From: Alphaproteobacteria bacterium | Lineage (GTDB): Bacteria; Pseudomonadota; Alphaproteobacteria; SHVP01 | Reading direction: 5' to 3' | Assembly: GCA_947473325.1 (NCBI GenBank) | Contig: CANJEJ010000008.1 | Span: forward strand, 1-39,098 | Length of the DNA: 39,098 nt | Shown here: positions 19,597 to 28,056 of the stretch, piece by piece | Position numbering within the stretch: position 1 is the stretch's first letter | How the letters are laid out: each line of letters starts with the position of its first letter | The notes under the pieces: generated by a model | Databases searched by the model: none | What the model saw: only the letters and a program-made list of their open reading frames with translations | What the model was told of the DNA's origin: nothing | Program-made: the position numbers and the translations under genes

Positions 19597-20922
19597 ATGG
19601 CAACAGCCGCCGACAGCCGTAACGACGCCGCATCGTCCCCTGCCGTTCGGGGTCGGGTGCGCTTGCAGACGCTGGTGTTCATTCGCTGGGTGGCACTGGC
19701 TGGCCAGACGGCGGCGATCCTGTTCGTCCACCTTGGGCTGGGCTATCCCATGCCCTTCGTGCTGGCGCTGGCCGCTGTCGCGGCATCGGTGGCGCTCAAC
19801 ATCTTTCTCACTCTACGCTACCCGCCGACGACCCGGCTTTCCGATGCCCAGGCCGCGCTGTATCTCGCCTATGACACGGTTCAACTCGCCGTTCTCCTGT
19901 TCCTGACGGGTGGTGTGCAGAATCCCTTTGCGATTCTCGTGCTGGTTCCGGTGACCATTTCCGCTTCGATCCTGTCGCTTCGCGCGACAGTGTCGCTTGT
20001 CGTGCTGGCCATTGCCGCCCTCAGCCTTATCGCGAACTACCATCTGCCGCTGCCTTGGGATGTGCCCGGCTTTGCCCTGCCGCCGCTCTATGTCAGCGGC
20101 ATGTGGATCGCCCTCGCGCTGGGAGCGGTATTTGTCACAATCTACGCCTGGCGCGTTGCGGCGGAATCGCGTCGCATGTCGGACGCTCTGGCGGAGACGC
20201 AGATGGCCCTGGCGCGTGAACAACGGTTGTCGGCGCTCGGCACGCTCGCCGCCGCGGCGGCGCATGAGCTCGGGACGCCGCTCGGCACGATTACCGTGGT
20301 GGCCAAGGAACTGTCCCGCGAACTACCGGCGACGGGACACATCGCCGACGACGTACGGCTATTGATCGCGGAGACGCAGCGTTGCCGCGACATCCTCGCA
20401 CAGCTGTCGCGCCGTCCCGAAGGCGAACCCGATCCGCATCTGCACCGGCTGCCCGCCCCTGCCCTGCTCGACACCATCGCCGCACCACACCGTCGGCGCG
20501 ACGGCGTGGTCGTCGTCGTCGAAACAGCGCCTGGCCGTGGTCTCGACGGGACAATGCCGCCCGTCCTGCCTCACGCGCCCGAGATCGCCCATGGCCTTGG
20601 CAACCTTGTCGAGAATGCCGTGGATTTCGCGCGCAGCCGGGTGACCATCACGGTCGCCTGGACCATGGCGGAGCTCACCATCGCGGTCGCCGATGACGGC
20701 CCCGGCTTCGCCCAGAACATTCTGGGGGTGCTGGGCGAGCCCTATATCTCCAGCCGGGCCCAATCGGGCGATGGCATGGGCCTTGGCGTCTTCATTGCCA
20801 AGACCTTGCTTGAACGGACAGGCGCGCAGGTGTCCTTTGCCAACCGGCCGGAGGGCGGCGCCCAGGTTGCGGTCACATGGCCACGTTCAGCCTTGGACGA
20901 GGCGGCCCTGTCCCCGGCATAA
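19597..20922 (+). CDS. regB: Redox-sensing histidine kinase RegB/PrrB/ActS
   Basis: Membrane sensor kinase of 441 residues that controls RegA in response to respiratory redox state. About six N-terminal TM segments (residues 25-185) contain the ubiquinone-site motif GGVQNPF (105-111). The H-box is AAAHELGTPLG with phospho-acceptor His223. The redox-box cysteine in QRCRDIL is Cys263. HATPase_c motifs follow: GNLVENAVDFA (N box), VADDGPGF (G1) and GDGMGLGVFIAKTLLE (G2). His and Cys positions are within two residues of Rhodobacter RegB (His225, Cys265), supporting ATG 19597. regA follows after 10 bp, so the two form an operon. Confidence 0.93.
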   Translation: MATAADSRNDAASSPAVRGRVRLQTLVFIRWVALAGQTAAILFVHLGLGYPMPFVLALAAVAASVALNIFLTLRYPPTTRLSDAQAALYLAYDTVQLAVLLFLTGGVQNPFAILVLVPVTISASILSLRATVSLVVLAIAALSLIANYHLPLPWDVPGFALPPLYVSGMWIALALGAVFVTIYAWRVAAESRRMSDALAETQMALAREQRLSALGTLAAAAAHELGTPLGTITVVAKELSRELPATGHIADDVRLLIAETQRCRDILAQLSRRPEGEPDPHLHRLPAPALLDTIAAPHRRRDGVVVVVETAPGRGLDGTMPPVLPHAPEIAHGLGNLVENAVDFARSRVTITVAWTMAELTIAVADDGPGFAQNILGVLGEPYISSRAQSGDGMGLGVFIAKTLLERTGAQVSFANRPEGGAQVAVTWPRSALDEAALSPA

Positions 20923-20932
20923 TGCGCCCGCC

Positions 20933-21487
20933 ATGATGACCGAAGTTTCCGCCCTCGGGGCGACTGATCGCAGCCTGCTCATCGTCGATGACGACATGGC
21001 CTTCCGAACCCGGCTCGCCCGGGCGATGGAAACCCGTGGCTTTGCGGTGGAGGCTGCCGCCAACAAGGCCGAGGCGGAAGGCATGGCGCGGGCCCGCCCC
21101 CCCGCCTATGCCGTGATCGACCTGCGGCTGGGCGACGGGCATGGGCTGGATCTGGTGCCGCTGCTCAAGGACCTGCGACCCGGTATCCGGGTGGTCATGC
21201 TGACGGGCTATGGCAACATTGCCACCGCCGTCGCGGCGGTGAAGGCCGGTGCCGTCGACTATCTCGCAAAGCCCGCGGATGCCGATGATGTGGAAGCGGC
21301 ACTGCTCGCCACGGGCGCCGGCAAGCCGCAACCGCCGGAACATCCCATGTCGGCGGATCGCGTGCGCTGGGAGCATATCCAGCGGGTCTATGAATTGTGC
21401 GACCGCAATGTGTCGGAAACGGCACGGCGGCTGAACATGCATCGCCGCACGTTGCAGCGGATTCTCGCCAAGCGTTCGCCACAATAG
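20933..21487 (+). CDS. regA: Redox response regulator RegA/PrrA/ActR
   Basis: 184-residue DNA-binding response regulator, exactly the length usual for RegA. Receiver domain: acidic pocket IVDDD (18-22), phospho-acceptor Asp63 in VIDLRLGDGHG, Thr91 and Lys113. After a proline-containing linker (KPQPPEHP) comes the Fis-type helix-turn-helix NVSETARRLNMHRRTLQRILAK (158-180, shown in part), nearly invariant in the family. It is the partner of regB 10 bp upstream. Targets in relatives are oxidases, nitrogen and carbon fixation and photosynthesis genes; none of these lies in the window. ATG 20933 is followed at once by a second ATG, so the start may shift by one codon. Confidence 0.95.
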   Translation: MMTEVSALGATDRSLLIVDDDMAFRTRLARAMETRGFAVEAAANKAEAEGMARARPPAYAVIDLRLGDGHGLDLVPLLKDLRPGIRVVMLTGYGNIATAVAAVKAGAVDYLAKPADADDVEAALLATGAGKPQPPEHPMSADRVRWEHIQRVYELCDRNVSETARRLNMHRRTLQRILAKRSPQ

Positions 21488-21520
21488 CGACCGCGCGGGC
21501 ACCGCAGAAATTCGTTCGGC

Positions 21521-22981
21521 ATGGCCGATCCATCCCCTCTCTTCCACCATGTGGCGCGCTTCCCCGAAGCGCGGGTCCTGTGCGTGGGCGATGCGATGCT
21601 CGACCGTTTCGTGACGGGCAGCGTCACCCGCATTTCGCCGGAAGCACCGATCCCGGTGCTGCAGGTGACCGACGAAAAGGTGATGGCGGGGGGCGCGGGC
21701 AATGTGGTGGCGAACATCACTGCGCTCGGAGCATCCGCTGTTCTCGTGACCGTTCTGGGTGATGACCTCACGGGACAGGAATTGAAGGTGATGCTCGGCG
21801 GCATGGCCGGGCTTTCCTGCCACGCGGCGGTAGAGCCCGGGCGCGTCACCACACGCAAGACGCGCTTCATCGCCGGCAGCCAGCAACTTCTGCGCGCCGA
21901 CCGCGAAACGGTGAAGACCATCGACGCACATGCCGAGCGCGCGGTGATCGCTGCCTTGCAGGCTGAAGCGCCACGCTGCAACGTCATCGTCCTGTCGGAC
22001 TATGGCAAGGGCGTGCTGACGCAAGCCGTCATCGATGCCGCCATCGCTGCAGGCCGCACCCATTCAATTCCGGTGATCGTCGATCCCAAGGGCATCGACT
22101 TTTCGCGCTATCGCGGGGCCGACGTCCTGTCACCCAATCGGGGTGAGTTGCATGCGGCCAGCCAGATGCCGGTCGGCAGCGATGCCGAGGCGGTCGCCGC
22201 GGCGCGCCAGATCATCCAGCGATGTGGCGTCGGCGCCGTTCTGGTGACGCGCAGCGAACAGGGACTGTCGCTGGTCGATGTGACGACCGAGCAGCATTTC
22301 TCCGCTGCGGCGCGTGAGGTGTTCGATGTGTCCGGCGCCGGCGACACGGCTGGTGCAACCTTCGCGACGGCGCTGGCTTCCGGCGCCCCGCGCGGTGATG
22401 CGGCGGCGCTGGCGAATCTTGCTGGCGGCATCGTCGTGGGCAAGGTGGGCACGGCGACAATCGATCCGGAAGACCTGATTGCCGCGCTGCACGATGCCGA
22501 CCTGCGCGCGACCGACGCCAAAATCAAGACGCTGGAACAGGCCCAGGCGGTCATTGCCGGCTGGCGCCGGCGTGGCCAGAAAATCGGCTTCACCAATGGC
22601 ACCTTCGACCTGATTCATCCCGGCCACATTGCCTCGCTGGCACAGGCGCGAAGCACCTGTGACCGGCTGGTCGTCGGGCTCAACAGCGATGAATCCGTGC
22701 GGCGCTACAAGGGCCCGGATCGGCCCATCCAGAACGAGACGGCACGTTCGATCGTACTCGCCTCGCTTGCCACCGTCGATCTCGTTGTCATCTTCGGCGA
22801 GGACACGCCAATTCGCCTGATCGAGGGCGTGCGCCCCGACGTGCTGGTGAAGGGCGCTGACTACACGATTGAAACGGTGGTGGGCGCTGAATTCGTGCAA
22901 TCATATGGCGGCAAGGTCGTTCTCGCGAAACTCGTCGATGGCCAGTCCACCACCCGCACCATCCAGAAGATCGCCGGATAA
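21521..22981 (+). CDS. hldE: Bifunctional D-beta-heptose 7-phosphate kinase / heptose 1-phosphate adenylyltransferase
   Basis: 486-residue fusion with two steps of ADP-heptose synthesis for LPS inner core. N-terminal PfkB/ribokinase domain (about 1-330): VGDAMLDRFV, GGAGNVVANI, and the catalytic motif VSGAGDTAGATF with Asp275. C-terminal cytidylyltransferase-like domain (about 345-486): GFTNGTFDLIHPGHI with HPGH (366-369), and VVGLNSDESVRRYKG. Both active sites appear intact. It starts 33 bp after regA and is followed 3 bp later by hldD, so at least hldE-hldD form an operon. Confidence 0.97.
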   Translation: MADPSPLFHHVARFPEARVLCVGDAMLDRFVTGSVTRISPEAPIPVLQVTDEKVMAGGAGNVVANITALGASAVLVTVLGDDLTGQELKVMLGGMAGLSCHAAVEPGRVTTRKTRFIAGSQQLLRADRETVKTIDAHAERAVIAALQAEAPRCNVIVLSDYGKGVLTQAVIDAAIAAGRTHSIPVIVDPKGIDFSRYRGADVLSPNRGELHAASQMPVGSDAEAVAAARQIIQRCGVGAVLVTRSEQGLSLVDVTTEQHFSAAAREVFDVSGAGDTAGATFATALASGAPRGDAAALANLAGGIVVGKVGTATIDPEDLIAALHDADLRATDAKIKTLEQAQAVIAGWRRRGQKIGFTNGTFDLIHPGHIASLAQARSTCDRLVVGLNSDESVRRYKGPDRPIQNETARSIVLASLATVDLVVIFGEDTPIRLIEGVRPDVLVKGADYTIETVVGAEFVQSYGGKVVLAKLVDGQSTTRTIQKIAG

Positions 22982-22984
22982 CAC

Positions 22985-23971
22985 ATGATCATCGTCACGG
23001 GGGGCGCCGGCTTCATCGGATCGAACATCGTGGCATCGCTCGCGGCGCTGGGTGATCGTGAGGTCGCGGTCTGCGACGTGCTCGACAGCGGCGACAAGTG
23101 GAAGAATCTCGCAAAGCACGAGATCACCCACCTCATCTCGCCGCCGCAACTATTCGATTTTCTCAAGAGCGAAAACTATCGCGTCGATGCCATCGTCCAC
23201 ATGGGCGCGATCAGCGCGACCACGGAGACGGATGCCGACCTCATCGTCCGCACCAACTTCAACTTTTCCCTGCAGTTGTGGGACTGGTGTGCCAAGCACG
23301 AGGCTGCCTTCATTTATGCGTCCTCCGCCGCCACCTATGGCGACGGCAGCGCGGGCTTTGCCGATGATGCGACCATTGCCGGCCTCGCCAAGCTGCGCCC
23401 GCTCAACCCCTATGGCTGGAGCAAGCACCTGTTTGACCGCCGGGTCATCCGCATGCTGGCGGAAAAGCAGATTGCGCCGGAACACTGGGCGGGCCTCAAG
23501 TTCTTCAACGTCTATGGACCGAACGAGTATCACAAAGGCGGCCAAACCAGCGTGGCGCTGCAGATCCACGACCAGATACTCCTCGATGAGCCGGTGCGCC
23601 TGTTCCGGTCGCACCATCCGGACTATCCGGACGGCGGGCAGAAACGCGACTTCATCTGGGTCGAAGATTGCGTCTCGGTGGTTCGCTGGCTGCTGGAAGA
23701 GCCCGAGGTAAACGGTATCTTCAACTGCGGCACCGGTCAGGCGCGCAGCTTCTACGACCTTGCTCAATCCGTCGCGACGGCGATGAATGAGCCGCTGAAT
23801 GTCGAGTTTGTCGACACGCCGGAAGCGATCCGCGACCGTTACCAGTATTTCACCGAAGCGAAGATGGACAAGCTCTACAAGGCCGGCTATTCGCGGCCCT
23901 TCACGCCGCTGGAAGAAGGCGTGCGGCGCTATGTCGAGGATTATCTCTCCAAACCCGACACGTATCGCTGA
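22985..23971 (+). CDS. hldD: ADP-L-glycero-D-manno-heptose 6-epimerase
   Basis: NADP-dependent SDR enzyme of 328 residues that makes ADP-L-glycero-D-manno-heptose, the donor for LPS core. Seen: Rossmann motif TGGAGFIGSNIV, YASSAATYGDG with Ser114, the catalytic pair Tyr143 and Lys147 in NPYGWSKHLFD, FFNVYGPNEYHKG and QKRDFIWVEDCV. It begins 3 bp after hldE and ends 12 bp from the convergent cupin gene. hldA/gmhA and gmhB are not in the window. Confidence 0.97.
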   Translation: MIIVTGGAGFIGSNIVASLAALGDREVAVCDVLDSGDKWKNLAKHEITHLISPPQLFDFLKSENYRVDAIVHMGAISATTETDADLIVRTNFNFSLQLWDWCAKHEAAFIYASSAATYGDGSAGFADDATIAGLAKLRPLNPYGWSKHLFDRRVIRMLAEKQIAPEHWAGLKFFNVYGPNEYHKGGQTSVALQIHDQILLDEPVRLFRSHHPDYPDGGQKRDFIWVEDCVSVVRWLLEEPEVNGIFNCGTGQARSFYDLAQSVATAMNEPLNVEFVDTPEAIRDRYQYFTEAKMDKLYKAGYSRPFTPLEEGVRRYVEDYLSKPDTYR

Positions 23972-23983
23972 TCTCGCTCGTCG

Positions 23984-24358
23984 CTACCAGGTCTTCACCG
24001 GCGGCGACTTCACTTCCACCTGCACGGTGTCCTCGATCGCTTCCGACCAGTGCGGCACCCCCCTGGGGTGAAACCATGTGTCGCCGGCATGGGCGAGGAA
24101 TTCCTCGCCGCCGATCCACAGCTTTAGCGTGCCTTTGATGAGGTGGCAGGACGTTTCGTGATCATCATGCTGGTGCGTGGGGTCGCGCACGCCTTTGGGT
24201 CGGTGCACCTCCAGCATCAGGATGTTGTCGCTCTTCATCAGGACCTTGACCGTGACCGGCGCGTTTGTCGGCCGGCCCTCGACCTTCTCGATCCGCTCTG
24301 CCGGCGCCTGGGCATTGGCGACGAAGACATCCTTGAAATTGGCGATCTTGCCGGGCAT
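23984..24358 (-). CDS. Single-domain cupin protein
   Basis: 124-residue cupin with a full metal-binding set: His62, His64 and Glu68 in THQHDDHETS, and His103 in HPRGVPHWSEA. An AAAGGA sits 6 nt before ATG 24358, a good ribosome site. The fold suggests a small dioxygenase, isomerase or sensor; the substrate is unknown. It is the last gene of the nadA-nadB-nadC-MBL-small protein-cupin run, starting 18 bp after the preceding stop, so it is probably expressed with NAD biosynthesis genes. Confidence 0.88.
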   Translation of the reverse strand: MPGKIANFKDVFVANAQAPAERIEKVEGRPTNAPVTVKVLMKSDNILMLEVHRPKGVRDPTHQHDDHETSCHLIKGTLKLWIGGEEFLAHAGDTWFHPRGVPHWSEAIEDTVQVEVKSPPVKTW

Positions 24359-24376
24359 GGGTGGTCCTTTGATTGG

Positions 24377-24670
24377 TCAGCGCTTCAGCGCGTGCTGAAG
24401 TGCATGCAGGCGGCGGTCAATCTCGTCCTCGCGCAACACGCCCTGTTCCAGCATCAGCGCACGAATGGCGAGCAACCAGGATTCGGCATAGCTGCGCGAC
24501 GGATCCTCCAGGCTGGCGTAAAGCTCCACGGCGCGCTTGTGCAGGTCGGGGCGGTAGGAGTCGGTGCCCTGGCCGGTCACCAGCGACAGCATGGCGTCGA
24601 TGCGCTTGTCGAAGAAGGTGGGCTCGCCGTCAGTGCGGTCAATCGGGCGTGGCGCATTGTTACTAGCCAT
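24377..24670 (-). CDS. Small protein resembling the nitrile hydratase beta N-terminal/accessory domain
   Basis: About 97 residues from ATG 24670 (an ATG at 24688 is possible; neither has a clear ribosome site). The C-terminal half, YAESWLLAIRALMLEQGVLREDEIDRRL (quoted as YAESWLLAIRALMLEQG and VLREDEIDRRL), has the W-x6-LxxLLxxxGxLxxxEL pattern of nitrile hydratase and thiocyanate hydrolase helical domains. There is no alpha subunit with the metal claw (CxxCSC) in the window, so it is not a complete enzyme. Its start overlaps the 3' end of the MBL gene by 8 bp, implying translational coupling. The family call is by eye and moderate. Confidence 0.7.
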   Translation of the reverse strand: MASNNAPRPIDRTDGEPTFFDKRIDAMLSLVTGQGTDSYRPDLHKRAVELYASLEDPSRSYAESWLLAIRALMLEQGVLREDEIDRRLHALQHALKR

Positions 24671-25547
24671 GGTGATGGTCCGGATCATTCAGCACGAAAC
24701 GCCGACCAGTGCGACCACTGACGATCTTGCCAGCGGTCGGCCCGCCGAAATGGGCCGCGAAGATAGTCGCGCCGCTGTCGGTGTGGTCATCGACGAATTT
24801 GATGCGTTGGGCGCGCGAGGCCTGGGGGTCGACGCAGAAGCTGGTCAGCCATTCCGGATGCAGGATCTGCATCGGGTGATGAATCAGGTCTCCGGTCATG
24901 ACGCCGCGCTGTCCCTGCGATGCGAGATTGACGCAGTAATGGCCGGGCGTGTGCCCTGGCGTCGGCAGGATGGTCACTTCGTCGTCCAGCGAAAAATCAT
25001 TGCCGACGATCTGCGCTTGCCTCGACTCGACGACCGGCAGGACGCTGTCGGCATAGGGCTGGTAGCCGCGCTCACCGGGCTTCAGCTGGGCCGCGGCTTC
25101 GTAGTCGGCCCGCGAAAAGATGTAGCGCGCATTGGGAAAAGTCGGCACCCACCGGCCGTTCTCCAGCCGCGTGTTCCAGCCGATATGGTCGGCATGCAGA
25201 TGCGTGCACATGACATAGTCGATGCTCTCCGGCGCCACGCCGCCATCACGCATGAAATCGAGGAACGGTCCGTTGCGCTGATTCCAGAAGGGAATCATCG
25301 GCCGATCCTTGTGGTTGCCGATGCAGGTGTCGATCAGGATGGTGTGGTGCGCGGTGCGCACCACGAAGCTGTGCATGCTGAACAGCATCATGAAGCTGGC
25401 GGGGTCAAAGAAGTGCGGTGCCAGCCAGTCCATGTTGGCGGTGAAGGCCGCAGGGTCGCAGTCGGGGAACCCCGCGACCGGATCGAAGGGCATGATGGTC
25501 TCGACGACCTTGTTGACGGCGATGGTGCCGATGCTCTGTGGCTTCAT
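24663..25547 (-). CDS. Metallo-beta-lactamase-fold hydrolase
   Basis: 294 residues from ATG 25547. Zinc ligands are HLHADH (His116, His118, Asp120, His121), a later His in PTPGHTPGHY, Asp in MTGDLIHHP, and a final His in AAHFGGPT. These resemble the quorum-quenching lactonase/arylsulfatase-like MBL group, with the segment THLHADHIGWNTRLENGRWV widespread in Proteobacteria. No signal peptide is seen, so it is cytosolic. It starts 4 bp after the nadC stop. The substrate is unknown; its operon position suggests a housekeeping or metabolite-repair task rather than antibiotic resistance. Confidence 0.91.
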   Translation of the reverse strand: MKPQSIGTIAVNKVVETIMPFDPVAGFPDCDPAAFTANMDWLAPHFFDPASFMMLFSMHSFVVRTAHHTILIDTCIGNHKDRPMIPFWNQRNGPFLDFMRDGGVAPESIDYVMCTHLHADHIGWNTRLENGRWVPTFPNARYIFSRADYEAAAQLKPGERGYQPYADSVLPVVESRQAQIVGNDFSLDDEVTILPTPGHTPGHYCVNLASQGQRGVMTGDLIHHPMQILHPEWLTSFCVDPQASRAQRIKFVDDHTDSGATIFAAHFGGPTAGKIVSGRTGRRFVLNDPDHHHG

Positions 25548-25551
25548 GCCC

Positions 25552-26424
25552 CTATGTAAGCGCGAAATCGAGGCCGACGTCGAGGACGGATGCACTGTGG
25601 GTGAGCGCGCCGACCGAAATCAGGTCCACGCCGGTCTCGGCGACCGCCCGGATGGTGTCTTTTGTAATGCCGCCAGAAGCCTCGACGATCATGCGCCCGG
25701 CGATCATCTTCACGGCCTCGCGCAGGTCGGCCGGCTTGAAGTTGTCGAGCAGGACGGCGTCCGCCCTGGTCTGCAGCAGTTCCGCCAGTTGCTCCAGCGT
25801 ATCGACCTCGACCTGGATCTTCACCAAGTGGCCGACGCTGGCGCGCACCCGTGCCACGGCATCGGTCAGGCTGCCGACGGCGGCGATGTGGTTGTCCTTC
25901 ATCAGCACAGCGTCGTCCAGGCCAAAGCGATGATTCATGCCGCCGCCGACCCGCACAGCGTATTTCTCCAGCGTGCGCAGGCCCGGCGTCGTCTTGCGCG
26001 TGCAGGCAATGGCGGCACCCGTGCCTTCAACCAGCCGCACCAGGCTGCGGGTTGCGGTGGCGACGCCACACAGCCGGCCGAGCAGGTTGAGCGCGGTGCG
26101 CTCCGCCGACAGCATTTGCCGTGCCAGCCCGTCGATGGTGGCCAGACTCGCACCGGCCGGGGCGTCGCTGCCGTCCTGCAACGCGACGGTGACGCGCACC
26201 TGGGGATCGAGCGTGCGAAAGGCGTGAATCGCGATGTCGAGACCGGCTATGCGTCCGTCCTGCCGGGCTGCAATGACCGTGCGAGCGGTCTGGCCCGACG
26301 GGATCACCGCATCACTTGTCAGGTCGCCGGCTGCGCCCAGGTCCTCGCGCAAGGTGGCGCGGACGAGGTCGTCATACAGGATGGGATAAAGGGGTGGGAC
26401 GCTGTTCATGGGGTCAGGCGACAT
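25552..26424 (-). CDS. nadC: Quinolinate phosphoribosyltransferase (carboxylating)
   Basis: Converts quinolinate and PRPP to nicotinate mononucleotide, CO2 and pyrophosphate in de novo NAD synthesis. 290 residues from ATG 26424 (which overlaps the nadB stop by 11 bp); ATG 26409 is a possible alternative. Seen: REDLGAAGDLTSDAV, AERTALNLLGRLCGVAT, the PRPP/quinolinate-binding TRKTTPGLRTLEKYAV, GGGMNHRFGLDDAVLMKDNHI and EASGGI. All key Arg, Lys and His residues are present. It is third of three consecutive NAD genes. Confidence 0.97.
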   Translation of the reverse strand: MSPDPMNSVPPLYPILYDDLVRATLREDLGAAGDLTSDAVIPSGQTARTVIAARQDGRIAGLDIAIHAFRTLDPQVRVTVALQDGSDAPAGASLATIDGLARQMLSAERTALNLLGRLCGVATATRSLVRLVEGTGAAIACTRKTTPGLRTLEKYAVRVGGGMNHRFGLDDAVLMKDNHIAAVGSLTDAVARVRASVGHLVKIQVEVDTLEQLAELLQTRADAVLLDNFKPADLREAVKMIAGRMIVEASGGITKDTIRAVAETGVDLISVGALTHSASVLDVGLDFALT

Positions 26425-28045
26425 CCTGTGCCGGTGCCGTCAGGTCGGCAATGGAAATGGCCTGGCGTTGCAGCCAGTGCGGCGATGTGTCGGGGAAATC
26501 GACCCGGTAGTGCGCACCTCGGCTTTCCTGCCGCCGCAGCGCAGCATGGGCGATCAGCCGCGCAATCAGGATCAGGTTGCGCAGCTCCGCCCATTGCACG
26601 ATATCGACATGGCTCGCGGGATCGCCTGGTTCGCGCTCCAGTTCGTCGAGGCGCGCAGCCATCTCGGCAAACTGTGCAATGCCCTGCCGTAAGGCTATGG
26701 CGTCGCGCTGCAGCCCGACTTTCTCATACATAAGGCGGCGCAACTCGGTGCGCAGCATCGGCACTTCAGGCGGAGCGATCGGCAATGGCGGGATGCTGGT
26801 GACAAGTGCAGCCCCGTCCACCGGCACCGCCATCCGCTTCATGTCTTCGGCGGCGCGGGCCCCGAACACCAGCGCTTCCAGCAGCGAATTGCTGGCCAGC
26901 CGGTTGGCGCCATGGACGCCCGTGGCCGCCACTTCTCCGCAAGCCCACAGGCCGGGAATCGATGTCCGGCCATCGCCATCCGTGGCAATGCCCCCCATGT
27001 GGTAGTGCGCTGTGGGTGCGATTGGGATGAGGTCGCGGCTCGGGTCCAAGCCAACCGCCCGGCAGGCCGCCAGCGCGGTGGGAAAATGCGTGGCGCCATC
27101 GCCCGCAAAGATGGCGCGCAGATCGAGAAAGACCTTTTCGTCGCTGGCAAGCCGCCGCCACACCGCGCGCGCGACCACGTCACGCGGCGCCAGCTCCGCC
27201 TGCGGATGTTCGGCTGGCATGAAGCGCTTCCCATTGCCGTCCAGAATATGTGCGCCTTCACCGCGCAGCGCCTCGGTCAACAATGGCGACCAGTCGCTCG
27301 TTGCAGCCGGCGCGATGGCGAGCGAAGTGGGGTGAAACTGCACGAATTCGAGATCCGAAAGACGTGCGCCGGCGCGTGCCGCCATCGCCAGACCGTCGCC
27401 GGTCGCGACCGGTGGATTGGTCGTGTACTGGTAGGCGGCGCCGATGCCACCGGTGGCCAGCACGATACGTGGCGCCAGATGCAGCACCCAGCCGTCCGCC
27501 TTGTGATGGGCCAGTACACCCACGGCGCGGCCGTTTTCCAGTGCGAGATCGAGCGCCATGGTCTCGCCGTAGACGGTGAGTGTCGGCACCAGAAGCACGC
27601 GCCGCGCCAGTGCTTCGGTCAGAGTCCGTCCAGTGGCATCGCCACCGGCGTGCAGGATGCGGCGCTTGCTGTGCGCCGCTTCGCGGCCAAGCAAGGGGGC
27701 GCCGGAGGCGTCGGCATCGAAGGTAAGACCAGCGGCGATCAGCTCCTGCACGCGCTGCACGCCTTCGGTCGCCAGTACCCGGGCCATGGCTTCGTCGGTC
27801 AGGCCGCTTCCAGCGGCAATGGTGTCGGCGACGTGGCTCTCCGGCGAATCGTCGGCGCCAATGGCAGCGGCGACGCCGCCCTGCGCGAGGCGACTGGAGC
27901 CCCCGGCCAGTCCATAGGTCTTGGTGATCAGCGTGGTGCGCAATGGCGCAAGCGCAAGTGCGGCGGCCAGGCCGGCAATGCCCGAGCCGATGATGACCGC
28001 CTCCGTGCGGCGGATGGTCGGCGCCGTCGACGATCGCACGGTCAC
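26414..28045 (-). CDS. nadB: L-aspartate oxidase
   Basis: FAD enzyme oxidising aspartate to iminoaspartate, the first step of de novo NAD synthesis. GTG 28045 is taken as start because a GAGGGG lies 6 nt upstream; this gives 543 residues. The frame stays open beyond it but only inside nadA. Seen: FAD motif AVIIGSGIAGLAAALAL, GGSSRLAQGGVAAA, HSKRRILHAGGDATG, QFHPTSL, LLTEALRGEGAHIL and GLWACGEVAATGVHGANRLASNSLLEAL (quoted in parts). It starts 11 bp after the nadA stop and overlaps nadC. Confidence 0.97.
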   Translation of the reverse strand: MTVRSSTAPTIRRTEAVIIGSGIAGLAAALALAPLRTTLITKTYGLAGGSSRLAQGGVAAAIGADDSPESHVADTIAAGSGLTDEAMARVLATEGVQRVQELIAAGLTFDADASGAPLLGREAAHSKRRILHAGGDATGRTLTEALARRVLLVPTLTVYGETMALDLALENGRAVGVLAHHKADGWVLHLAPRIVLATGGIGAAYQYTTNPPVATGDGLAMAARAGARLSDLEFVQFHPTSLAIAPAATSDWSPLLTEALRGEGAHILDGNGKRFMPAEHPQAELAPRDVVARAVWRRLASDEKVFLDLRAIFAGDGATHFPTALAACRAVGLDPSRDLIPIAPTAHYHMGGIATDGDGRTSIPGLWACGEVAATGVHGANRLASNSLLEALVFGARAAEDMKRMAVPVDGAALVTSIPPLPIAPPEVPMLRTELRRLMYEKVGLQRDAIALRQGIAQFAEMAARLDELEREPGDPASHVDIVQWAELRNLILIARLIAHAALRRQESRGAHYRVDFPDTSPHWLQRQAISIADLTAPAQDVA

Positions 28046-28056
28046 GGCTGGCCCCT

